Assembly (NCBI RefSeq): GCF_001653235.2
Contig: NC_035792.1
Location: forward strand, 1,178,001-1,242,000
Source of the DNA: Pochonia chlamydosporia 170
Taxonomy: Eukaryota; Ascomycota; Sordariomycetes; Hypocreales; Clavicipitaceae
Direction: 5' to 3'
DNA length: 64,000 bases
In this document: piece by piece, positions 47,234 through 57,522 of the stretch
How the letters are laid out: the number at the start of each line of letters is the position of its first letter
Position numbering within the stretch: position 1 is the first letter of the stretch
Notes under the pieces: generated by a model
The model's input: only the letters and a program-made list of their open reading frames with translations
What the model was told of the DNA's origin: nothing
Database searches by the model: none
Program-made: the position numbers and the translations under genes

Positions 47234-49137
47234 ATGTCGAAACCAACGAGCTTAAATGGCAGCGAGAGCGAGTTCGAGTTCATCGAAACTCCGAAAGCTA
47301 GCCCCCCTTCACTCGAGAAAGAAGAAGAGTGTGGTGTTCGCACTACCAAGGTAAGCTTTAGCGTCGATTTGGCCTCTACTGCAACCCCACGATGCTTCGG
47401 TATTACTTCCAATTACCGGAGGAGGGGGAATCAATGGCTTTTTAGCTTGCTGCCCTGGATTAGTGGCTATTCCTTTCTGCATGACAACAATTGCAACCAA
47501 TTGCACTCTCCCCATTGATTGAATCAACTTTGCGGCTCTGTTCTAACTTTTTGTCCCCTTCAGTACCCTTCGATCAAGAATGCCCCCCTTCCCGCCGAAG
47601 GACCCGGTTCCGACTCGTTCAACAACAAAATCCTCATCTCTATTCTGCTTGGAGTTCCATACTATCTGAAATGGAAAGTCGGCGGCGGCTTGAAGACTTT
47701 CATCTTCTTCGCCCTGATTGTTGATCTCCCGCTTCTGGCCGCTTGGTGGCTCGTCGTTTCTACGATTAGCCCTCGCCGCAATGAGAAGGCCAAGCTCCCC
47801 GGCCGCCCTGTCGAATTCTACCTCGATTTCAAGAAAGATTCTGATCGGGCCAAATACCGTGGATCGAACAAGATCCCCATGGAGACGTTTCATGAAATGT
47901 ACTTTGATGGTGACGTCGATTTCAAAGGCGACTGTCTGGAGGTGATGGAGTACCGTCACGACTGGGCCAGCTTCAGGTTCACCATTAGTCTGATAAAGTT
48001 CTTTCTTCTTGGCATGATACCCGAGCTCATTATGCACACTCGCTCGCAAGGTATGGCGGACCACTTCCGTTCTCACGTTCTACCTACGTTGTATGCTAAT
48101 TCAACACAGATGAGGAACAAGTCCGTGACCACTACGATCGTGGTGATGACTTCTACGGATGGTTCCTCGGTCCTCGTATGATCTACACCTCTGGTATCAT
48201 CTCCGACATTGAAAAAGAAGAGACTCTTGAAGAGCTCCAGGACAACAAACTTACCGTTGTCTGCGAGAAGATTGGCCTCCAGTCAGGTGAGAGAATGCTA
48301 GATATTGGCTGTGGCTGGGGTACCCTCGCCCGCTTCGCCAGTGAAAACTACGGTGCCCACGTTACCGGTATCACCCTGGGTCGCAACCAGACTGCTTGGG
48401 GCAACAGTGCCATGCGCAAGGTCGGCATCACTGAGGAGCAGAGCAAGATCCTCTGCATGGATTACCGTGATATCCCCGTTCCTGAAGGTCGCTACAACAA
48501 GATTACGTGCCTTGAGATGGCCGAGCACGTTGGCGTCCGTCACTTCTCCAGCTTCCTCACTCAGGTGTACAACATGCTCGACGACGATGGTGTCTTCTTC
48601 CTTCAAATTGCCGGACTTCGTAAGCCTTGGCAATACGAGGATCTTATCTGGGGTTTGTTCATGAACAAGTACGTTTTCCCTGGTGCCGATGCTTCCACGC
48701 CGCTAGGCTGGGTCGTCGATAAGCTCGAGGGATCTGGCTTCGAGATTAAGGGCGTTGACACCATTGGCGTCCACTACTCTGCTACTCTGTGGAGATGGTA
48801 CCGCAACTGGATCGCGAATCGCGAAAAGGTCGAGGCAAAATACGGCAAGCGGTGGTTCCGCGTAAGTTCACTTGCACCATGGACACTTTTGTATCCCTTG
48901 AAGCTGACATTACAATAGATCTGGGAATACTTCCTTGCCTACTCAACCATCGTTTCCCGACAGGGTAGTGCCACCTGCTTCCAGATCACTCTGGTCAAGA
49001 ATATCAACTCCACCCACCGCGTTGAGGGCATCGACTCTCAATTTGCCTTGTCTGGTGGTCTCAAGAGTTTCAAGGGCGACCTTAAAGCCTGGGCTGCCAA
49101 GAACAATGTCGCCTCGTCAACTGACTTCCTCTCCTGA
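47234..49137 (+). CDS. Sphingolipid C9-methyltransferase
   Basis: SAM-dependent enzyme that adds the C9 methyl branch to the sphingoid base of fungal glucosylceramide, at the ER. Four exons, 47234-47350, 47564-48050, 48110-48861 and 48919-49137, give 524 residues, the family length. Two membrane segments lie near the N-terminus (ILISILLGVPYYLKW and TFIFFALIVDLPLLAAWWLV), and a third possible one is FRFTISLIKFFLLGMIPELI. The C-terminal half is a cyclopropane-fatty-acid-synthase-type methyltransferase: DHYDRGDDFYGWFLG, the SAM site MLDIGCGWGTLARFASENYG, GITLGRNQTAW, CMDYRDIP, KITCLEMAEHVGVRHFS and GVDTIGVHYSATLWRWY. The first intron is 213 bases, longer than others here. An in-frame start at 47135 is possible. 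C9-methylated glucosylceramide affects membrane order, hyphal growth and plant-defensin sensitivity in other fungi. Confidence 0.93.
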
Positions 49138-50069
49138 AGCCTGTTGATGAGCTCACAAGGAATACTCTTGCCATAACCGTCGCAGGAGCCAGAAGCCTTG
49201 AGTAGGAACCTGTTGCAGAAAAGCAAAACAAAATGGTGCGAGTTACAATGGAATCTTGTCACAGGCCCAAAGAAAACGGCGCGTGGACGCTAGTTTTCTG
49301 TCGAAAGTACTATTTGCATGGTAATATTCGATTGTCATCAATTAGCCGACTTGGTTGGATGAGGGCTTGCTACAAGATGGTGCATTACCCAGTAATAATA
49401 ATCAGAGTCAATTGAATGTCCTAACTACGCGAAAAACTCCTAAGAATTTGCAATAAAAATGAACCGCAAACCCGGTCATTGAAGTCCCGTTTTACGTCAA
49501 CTTCTAATGTATTCTCCTAGTGCATCCCCAGCATGTTGTATTCTCACCATGATCAAGTTGCCACACACTCAAACCCGTCTAGTCCCGTTTCATCCAGACC
49601 ACCGCCTTGGACCAGCTGCGAGCTGGCACCTTTCTTTCAAAGAGAACATCCACATGTGCTGCCGACCGATCCTTTATTTCCGGGAGCCGGAAAAAAGCCC
49701 AAATCAGGCAGAGTGTTGCGGTTGCAAACCAAACAAAATGCTGCTTTGGCACCAAGACCCAAATCCGGCTGGTGCGTCCTCCAAAAGCACAGGAGCGAGG
49801 AACAGGTTCACTATCGATATAAGAATGTAAACCCCGTGGGTGAGGGAGTTGGTGGCGGCTTTCAGTCGAGTTGTCGGCGTCTCAGCGACAATTGCAGTCT
49901 GGGAGGCAAATGTGTAGGAGTAGCTGTTTATTTCCATCCACATGAAAGCTGAGGTCCTTCGTCAAAACTAGCTCTAGCGAAAAGAATTGATCGAGTAATC
50001 GACGGCTGGCAAATCTGGGGCTTCATGTGAGGGCCAGTTGCCCCCAATGTTATTGCATTCGCGGCACGT
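49138..50069. other. Convergent intergenic region
   Basis: About 930 bases between two convergent stops, expected to hold both 3' UTRs. Open frames at 49507-49952 overlap in three frames and have no domain. Nothing else was recognised. Confidence 0.5.
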
Positions 50070-52413
50070 TTACTCGAAGTCAGGTAGATTGAGGAGTTGA
50101 GAAATATCCCAGTTCATCAAGTCATCCTGATGACCTCTTGTTAGCGAAATCGACGCGGAGAGCCAATCGATTTGATTCATTACGTACCATGAGGAATTCC
50201 GTCGACAACCCTTCAGACTCGGCACTCACATCCTGCGTGGGGGCAGCATCATCCAGAATATCGGCATCTCGTTTCAAATATTGCTCACATTTCGTCAAAG
50301 CCATCAGAAGATCTGTGCAGACCTGACGCCTAGCTGGCAATCGTTCTTCCATAGCTCGTGCCTGTGCTAGTAGTCCAGTGAGAAAGAAATACGCCTTCAT
50401 ACTCACACTTCCGAATGCAAGACCCTTATCCCAATGCGCACATATAGCGTTCAGGCGATTTACAATAAACATTCGCGACTCTTTACGAGACTTGTCTAGT
50501 CGGTCACCCTCTTGGCCATCCCCTTTCTCTTCTATTTGAAGGAACAGTTCAAGTCCAAGAACTAGAACTACATGGAGGCTGAGAGGGCCTTTGAAGGACG
50601 CCCTTCCCACATATGCAAGTTGAAGTAATAGCTCACAGCCGTCTAACCTTACACTACTCGGCGTCTCAGAAACGTAGGATGAAATTACGAGAGCTGATTC
50701 TACGCATGTAGTTCGGGCCAGGTGATATTTGGGATTATCTCTAGCCGCAATCATGTGCCGCTGATACAGCAGCATGATGTAACGATGGAAAAAGATATCA
50801 ACGAATTGGCGATGAAACTCACTAATACCAAGGCTATCATCACCAAGACTCAGTACTCTCTGCACTTTCCGTGCTTCTGTCCTTATTTTGGTAGCAAGAT
50901 CAACAACGTGCTCGAATTTGACGTCGTGGTTCAAGCCATTCAGGAGCCGGACGATATCCAGCCGAAGTGAAGCCGACCTGGCCAGAGCTATTTGAAGCGA
51001 GTTTTCCGTGGGATTCTGTGGCGGAACAATAGTAACCTCGCCTTGTTGGCACAAATCGTTGACGCAGTTCGAGGGCGGACCCGAGTCGTAGTCACTCCGT
51101 GAAAGGAGTAGGGGCATACCACTATCAAGATGGTGCTGTATAACTAGCTCCAACGTGGTAGCCCACAATCGTTTTCGCATTTCTTGTTGACGTGGCGATA
51201 GTAAAAGTAAGTATTTAGGGTCTCTGTGAAGCCCCATAGACATGGCCGAGGTCAACAAACTTCCCGCAGAAACCCAGGTCGGGCCAGGGCAATGGAGTGT
51301 CGTTTGCTTAGATAGCAGCAATGCACAGAAGACCTGAAATCCTTCGATATTCATGGTAGGCTTTTCAGACGACCCCATGAGCCACGATTGAGCAAATTGG
51401 TTCCATTGTGCGGCCCTGTTGCGATGTTTCCTGCCTTCAGAGCCTTGGTGGAAAGTACTCCCAATAGCAAGGAGCACAACAAATAATGCCAAGAATTGTA
51501 TCCTTGGAGAGTTCAAGCTAGTTTTGGACCAGAAAACATCGTATTCCTCCAAAAATGATGGTGTATCAACAAGGCGGTAGATTGGCTGAAGAGTTCTCAG
51601 GTAGCACTGGATTAGCTCGTCGCACGCCGTCTTTCCGGGCAAACTGGCAAGAATATCAGATTTGAGGACGTCTGTACCGGTACTGAATCGGGATTTAGTC
51701 GCATCTCGTGATTTGCGGATCTGTTTAGCCAATTTCAAGATTTCAGTCGTGTCACCATCGCGACTGTCCACCGCAAACTCTACTTGGGGGTTGTCAAAGT
51801 TCCCTGGCGCTATTGGCTAAATCCCAAATCAGCGAGTGTCGGCCATACCATGGAATATTAGAGTTTGACGTACAATGAGCCGAGCTACATGCATCCAGTG
51901 GGTATTCCCAAACAGTCGTACTTTCTCCGAGCTATTTCTCAGGGGAAGTTTGCCAGTCGTGTCTGGCAATGGGCTTGTGTTTGGAGAAACACGCTCAACT
52001 TCATCGCCGCTGACACGTTGCCGAAGCAAGGCTTCAAGCCTTTCAACTCTCTCCTCTAAATCCCCAGGCTGCTGCCGATTTCTGTTGTGTAGCTGCGTCG
52101 TAGTTTGAGCAACACTCTGTGCCAATGGCTCAGTTCGTGCAGGAGACAGATCTGTAGGTGAAGGACGGGAGCTTCCACTTCCCGTAGCGCCATGCAAAAG
52201 AATCGGTTCTGTCGCATTATTCCGATAAGATGTAGATTGATGTCCATTCGTTCTTACATCCAATCGGTAAAAGCAGTTTGTTACTCCTCGCGATCTCTTA
52301 CATCTGCCACAGGGCTGCATCTTATCACACCGGAGTTTACGCGCCCGGCATGGCTCGCAGGATGTTGCAGGTCGGCGCCTCCTACGGGGTGTGGCCGAAC
52401 TATGTCCGTCCAT
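50070..52413 (-). CDS. Zn2Cys6 fungal-specific transcription factor
   Basis: Three exons, 52413-51874, 51816-50188 and 50126-50070, give 741 residues. After a basic RRRRRP stretch comes the zinc cluster Cys19, 22, 29, 35, 38 and 47 (C-X2-C-X6-C-X5-C-X2-C-X8-C), then a linker and the coiled coil DLEERVERLEALLRQR, typical of dimerising regulators. The central domain includes CYLRTLQPIYRLVDTPSFLEEY, AGSLLTSAMSMGLHRDP and EMRKRLWATTLELVIQHHLDSGMPLLL, matching the fungal-specific transcription factor domain. The small last exon supplies the acidic end DDLMNWDISQLLNLPDFE. The start is placed at the ATG at 52413; the frame is open upstream to 52482 but only with non-ATG codons. The gene is divergent from the O-methyltransferase gene and may control it (inference). 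Confidence 0.88.
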
Positions 52414-52605
52414 TTCGGCCTGAGGGACAGAAAAGAAGGGTTGATTTTCGTTGGTGTGTTGGAATGATGGGAAAGGATTCAAAGGAATAACCTACGGCCG
52501 GGAAATTCATGGTTATCCCCGAATGTGGTGAATTTGCCGAGCTAAGATGTGGCTCCAATTTTGTGGGGCAAGACAGGTGTAAGTGAAGATGTGCTCGTGG
52601 AATAT

Positions 52606-52622
52606 CCAGCTGGTCCAGCTGG
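52606..52622. promoter_or_regulatory. Doubled 8-bp palindrome CCAGCTGG
   Basis: CCAGCTGG at 52606-52613 and again at 52615-52622, separated by a single T. Each copy is its own reverse complement, and the E-box core CAGCTG is inside. It lies about midway in the shared promoter. A role as a regulator-binding site is inference. Confidence 0.45.
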
Positions 52623-52892
52623 ACGGTTCTAAACTGCTTTTTTTCCCCTTTTTTTAATAAAAAAAAAAGAGAAGTTTAGTTTGTTTCTTATTGCGATTGT
52701 ATATTATATGGGATTGCGTGTGAGCAGGATGCAATTTTTCGCCGCCTCTGCACAGAGCAGGCACAGTGAATCCATGGATCTACAGAAGTTGCAATGCTAG
52801 TATGAAAGCTCCTATGTCCGACTCCGACTTCTCCATGGCCGAGGCCGAGTTGCATCTACAGATCTGAGGCAACGGCCATAATGTCAAAATTG

Positions 52893-52899
52893 TATAAAA
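52893..52899 (+). promoter_or_regulatory. TATA box of the O-methyltransferase gene
   Basis: TATAAAA at 52893-52899, about 115 bases upstream of the ATG at 53014. A pyrimidine-rich leader (TTTCCCTCTTCTCCC region, about 52957-52992) follows. The position and sequence fit a strong inducible promoter. Confidence 0.6.
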
Positions 52900-53013
52900 G
52901 GCGTTTATGCAGCATACGTGTTTCATGCTCCATATCATTCGCAAAACATTTGACGGTTTCCCTCTTCTCCCTGTCTAATTCTTGCTTCTTTCCAAAGACA
53001 CCCGGACATCACA

Positions 53014-54373
53014 ATGGCCCAAAAGTCCGAACAAGCAATCATCTTAGCCGATAAGATGGAGGCCTTGGCAAAGAAACTCACCTCCTCGGTTGAAACCATC
53101 CGAGAGGATAAAGCACAGGGTGCTGCCCGTGACTTCACTGACATTATTGAGTCTGCAGACGCCTTGCTCCTTGAGCTCAAGGGACCTATGGACCACATGA
53201 TGGATCTCATGGTTGGCCTGTCCAAGTTTGTTGCAATGCGACTATTCATCAAGTGGGGACTATTTGACAAGATTCCTGCTGAGGAAGCCATCTCGTATGA
53301 AGACTTGGCGAAGGGCATCGGGGCTGATACGGGACTCGTTGGTTCGTATATTCATATGGCGTTGTAAAGGGTAAATCCTTTTTGTCTTCCATGCTAACTT
53401 TATATCAGCTCGTTTTGGAGCAGCCCTCGTAGCAAATGGTGTTTTACGACAAGTTGACGATGCAAAAGTTGCACACACAGCACAGAGCAAGGCCCTTCTC
53501 AATGACAGTCCGTTGAAGGGGCTCGTCTGTCTCGGGTATGAGGCAATCCGTCCTGTTACCATTCTTACCACTCGTCCTCTGTACTGATGGATGAACCGAA
53601 ACAGATACGACACCCAGCTCAAGTCCATGGCCAAGCTAGCCAGCTACTTCGATACCTTTGGCCTCCACGAACCAATAGGCAAATACAACACTCCCGTTGC
53701 CTTTGCCTCAGGCGATGCCTCCCTCACCATATGGGAGCACGTCAATAGCAACCCCGAGGAAAAGAAGAACTTCATGCTAGCAATGGTTGCCATGGCCAAC
53801 AAGCACATCACCATTGGCAACTACGACTTCAGCTGGGCAGTCGCCAAAGCGGCCGAGAATCCGGATCGCCCTCTCGTAGTAGATGTAGGCGGCGGCCAGG
53901 GCCACGCTCTGCAAGAAATTGTGGATGCGAACCCAGGTCTAGCCATGGAGAGATGCGTGCTGGAGGATCTGGCGCCTGTGCTGGAGCAGGCCAAGGCGAA
54001 TGCCAAGGGGTCGATTCAACGAGCGCGGTTTGTGGCATTGGACTTTCACAGTGAGCAGCCAGTCAAGGGGGCTCTGGTGTATTATATTCGGCGGTGTCTG
54101 CATGACTATGGAGATGATGACTGCGTGGATATCCTGAAGCAGATTTCAGACGCGATGGCGGCAGATAGTCGTGTTTTGATCGTGGAGAATGTGCTTGGTG
54201 TGCCGGCGGCCCCGTCAGCGGTTGGAAATGATATTTTTATGATGATGCTGGGTGGGAAGGAGAGGACACTGGAGGGTTTTGAGAGTATTATGATGAGGGC
54301 TGGGCTGGTGGTTGAGAAGTTGTGGAGGTTCAAGGGGACGGAGTATGCTGTTGTTGAGGGACGTAAGGTGTAG
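53014..54373 (+). CDS. SAM-dependent O-methyltransferase (COMT-like)
   Basis: Three exons, 53014-53341, 53409-53535 and 53605-54373, give 407 residues. The N-terminal dimerisation/winged-helix part (MVGLSKFVAMRLFIKWGLFDKI) is followed by LVARFGAALVANGVLRQ and the motif I SAM site PLVVDVGGGQGHALQEIV (near residues 240-257), RCVLEDLAPVLEQA, VALDFHSEQPVKGALVYYIRRCLHDYGDDDC with the likely catalytic His, VLIVENVLG, and a C-terminal segment GKERTLEGFESIMMRAGLVV. This is the fungal secondary-metabolite O-methyltransferase type that methylates hydroxyls of polyketides or other aromatics. The conserved N-lobe and C-lobe support an active enzyme. It is divergent from a Zn2Cys6 gene. No polyketide synthase or NRPS lies in the window, so a full cluster cannot be claimed. 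Confidence 0.9.
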
Positions 54374-55103
54374 ATGATTGTAGAGTCTGGTCTGTGTGAG
54401 CAAGAGCAAGATGAGGAAGTGAAGTCTGGTCTGGTGGGGTGGGTTGAAGTTGTGTAGCATGTTAATCTTCACTCTACAAAATTGTGTCCCTCATTTACCT
54501 TTAAGACGCATGTTTCAGATGTTATTGCTTAACACAATCTGTAGTCAAAGGTTTTAGATATACCCAAGTATGCACTAATACAGCTTAATATGCCTCAGCA
54601 CACAACGCGATATGCGATACCTTCAATGTTTCCCTCAATGTTGTTCCAATACTTTTGACCCCCTCCCCACTGTTAGTCGAGCCTGGGGGTATCTTGGAAC
54701 CGGTGGGTCGCACCAAATCCAAATCTGGGGTCAATCAATCGGCGCCAGCCAGCAAATTCATGTGGTCCAAGACATTCGAGCTCCCGATTGACATCTGGCA
54801 TGGAGAAAGCAGGCGATTCAAGATGCACCGGCCCCGAACCTCGGCAACCCCCAGCTTCCCCATCTCAAACCACACTTTCAACTTGACGACAGGGATAATT
54901 TCTCCAACTTTGCCGACTGGATGCCACCAGTAAGCTTGACGTCTTGAAGTCCCTGGCTGGTATCCAGATCGGTTAATAAAGCTACATGTCGTGCTAAACA
55001 TCAAGACCTCACACGCACTCAGCCTCTCATTACCACCAACTGCCTCACGTCCTCAGCCTTCTCGCCTCACCTCACCCCTCCCAAATATCCAACCACCACC
55101 ATC
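54374..55103. other. Intergenic region, 0.7 kb
   Basis: Lies between the methyltransferase stop and the acyl-CoA dehydrogenase start. A pyrimidine- and C-rich leader runs from about 55020 to 55100, just before the dehydrogenase ATG. No other feature was recognised. Confidence 0.5.
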
Positions 55104-56477
55104 ATGCCCGTCGACCCCAAACTTCACATCGACGACTCCATCCCCTGGAGCGAGCCCGCCTGGCTCCGCGGCGTCCACTCCCCATACTACACCTCCACGC
55201 ATCGCGACCTCCAGCGCACCATCAGGAAATACGTCGACACGCACCTCCTCCCCTCAGCACTCGACTGGGAAGAGAAAGGCGATGTCCCACCCGAAGAAGC
55301 AGACCGCTTCTGCAAGTCAGGCATCCCTTTTGCCGACGTCCCAGCTCCGTATCGCCCCGCAAACATCCCCAACATAGCTGGCATTCCGCACGGCGACCTC
55401 GATGCCTTCCACTTCCTCATCATGAGTGACGAAATGTCCCGCGTAGAAGGCGGCGTGGGCATCGCCCTCGCCGGTGCTTCAGCAATCGGTGCTCCTCCCA
55501 TCGTCAACTGCGGCACGGAGGAGCAGAAGCGGAAATGGCTCCCCGGCCTGTTCACCCGCAAGACGAACTTCTCGCTGGGCATCACAGAGCCATCTGGCGG
55601 GTCGGACGTGGCTCGTATCAAGGCCACGGCTGAGAAAACACCTGACGGCAAGTACTACATCGTCAATGGTGTCAAGAAGTGGATTACCGGTACGCCATGG
55701 GCAACACACATGACCACAGCTGTGAGGACAGGCAAAGCAGGCATGAAGGGCGTCTCATTGCTCGTCATCCCGATGGACTCACCCGGCATAGTGCACCAGA
55801 AGATCCAGAACTCGGGACAGAACGCGGGCGGCGCCTCGTTTGTCTACCTCGAGAATGTGAAAGTACCCGTGGAGAATCTTATCGGCGAAGAAAACGAAGG
55901 CTTCATGATCATCATGAAGAACTTCAACAAGGAGCGGTTCCTACTAACGGTCGGGTGTAATCGTAAAGCGAGATCCTGCCTCGCCATGTCCTTCCAGTAC
56001 GCCATGAAGCGCGAGACGTTTGGGAAGCCCTTGATTCAGAACCAGGTCATCCGGAGGAAGTTGTCCGAGCTGGCGCACAGGATTGAGGCGCACTGGGCGT
56101 GGTTGGAGCAGCTGGCCTACCATATCAAGTGCTCGGATCTGGGCTGGGAGGATCCCCAGATTGCGAGTAGGGTTGCCTTGTTGAAGGTTCAGGGCGGGCA
56201 GTTGATAGAGTTGGCGGCGAGGGAGGCGGCGCAGATTTTCGGAGGCGCGGGATACATGAAGGGCGGGCCGGGTGCGACTGTTGAGCAGATTAATCGGGAT
56301 TTGAGGATGCTGGTAAGTTTTCTTCTTTTCCTTGTTTTGACTCGAATTGTGTGTTTTGGGCGTTGAGGGGAGTGGGAAGCTAACTTTGTGTAGGTCGTTG
56401 GTGGTGGAAGTGAGGAGATTATTGCGGATTTGGCGGTACGATTGGAATTGGCTATGATGGGAGCGGCTAAGCTGTAG
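55104..56477 (+). CDS. Acyl-CoA dehydrogenase, probably peroxisomal (C-terminal AKL)
   Basis: FAD flavoprotein for the first step of beta-oxidation. Two exons, 55104-56312 and 56394-56477, give 430 residues. Motifs are MSRVEGGVGIALAGASAIGA, the FAD/substrate signature SLGITEPSGGSDVARIKATA, KKWITGT, ENVKVPVENLIGEENEGF, KRETFGKPLIQNQVIRRKL and the C-terminal signature AAQIFGGAGYMKGG, then VVGGGSEEIIADLA in the short last exon. The protein ends GAAKL, a PTS1-like tripeptide, so a peroxisomal location is likely. Filamentous fungi such as Neurospora are known to use acyl-CoA dehydrogenases rather than oxidases in their microbodies. If the 81-base intron is kept, translation stops after 17 residues and lacks both GGSEEI and the AKL. 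The substrate (fatty, branched or aromatic acyl-CoA) is not determined. Confidence 0.93.
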
Positions 56478-57522
56478 ATTGTGTGATGAAGACATGATGG
56501 AATGGTATGTAAATATGAGTATATAGAAGCGTTTGTTCAAGGATGAGGCATGTGAAGGACAGTGTCTTGCTGATGAGGAACAATACTGTTTTCAGATTGT
56601 GAGTGAGGCTGCGTATTCACCTGCTTCAAGAAAAGTAGAACCCGATTATCAAGACAGCACCACAAATTCATCTGGAAAATAGAAATACGACTTTTCTTAT
56701 CCAAAGTGTTAACAGGTAGGCTGGTACGTGTGCTCCGTGTTCACGTATTTTATGCGTCCTCTGCATGAGGGCCACATGCGGATGCGTTGGCAAGATGACA
56801 CCCTCACGCCAAACAGCTATTCAAAACCACATTAAACATGTACACCACGCGCAACTCTAAACTCTTATACCCTATTCTTCGGCTCTTCATCCATCTCATG
56901 GATAATTCTGTTGCAATCTAGGGTAATCTACGCAGCCATGTACATGCAATTGCCTATTCTGGCTAGTGGGTCCTGCCAACACACAACCTCCACAACCACC
57001 CAATACGCCACTCCCATTGGCGCGTTGACCAGGATCTGCCTCGTCACCCCGCGCAACCAAGCAGCTCCAGAACTGCTGTTGGGCATGGAAAAAAGCTCAA
57101 AGCTGCCTCCCATGTGCTTTGCTTTGGTGCTGCATCAATAGTACAGCCCTGGGTCTTTTGGTCTGCCAGAGTTGCATGTTTCTCCTGCATGCCTTGGTGA
57201 ATCGTCGATGATCCATCTTGTGTTTTCCCCCTTACATTCCAAACAAGAATATTCCAACATTTATTTTCCTTTGGACCTTTCGAAACCTTCCATCCTGTGG
57301 AGTTGCTCCCAAACAAGCGGTGTCCGTCCGACTTACACCCTCCCGCATACCAGAGATATCTACCACCATCTTGGTCCCGTCGTTCCCGCATTCCAATCCG
57401 CTCTCCAACTGTCGACTTGCCCGGCTGGGCGCATGCTTGAAAACCGGACCGTCCCGAGAGAACCATCAAAGAGGGCATTTTCTGGATAAAGTGTTGCGGC
57501 TTGCGTTGCAGCCGCTGCCGTC
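56478..57522. other. Intergenic region, 1 kb
   Basis: Should include the 3' UTR of the dehydrogenase and the promoter and 5' UTR of the b561 gene. Open frames at 56911-57586 overlap on both strands and show no domain. No RNA gene or repeat was recognised. Confidence 0.5.

Larger units (their letters stand above)
52414..53013. other. Bidirectional promoter region, regulator / O-methyltransferase
   Basis: 600 bases between divergent starts. It contains a doubled palindrome at 52606-52622, a T-tract/A-tract block at 52638-52668 and a TATA box at 52893. No open frame with coding character. Confidence 0.65.

Noticed and set aside
52414..52482. Upstream extension of the second zinc-cluster regulator
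   Set aside because: The extension begins with TTG, not ATG; the ATG at 52413 sits just before the zinc cluster as usual.
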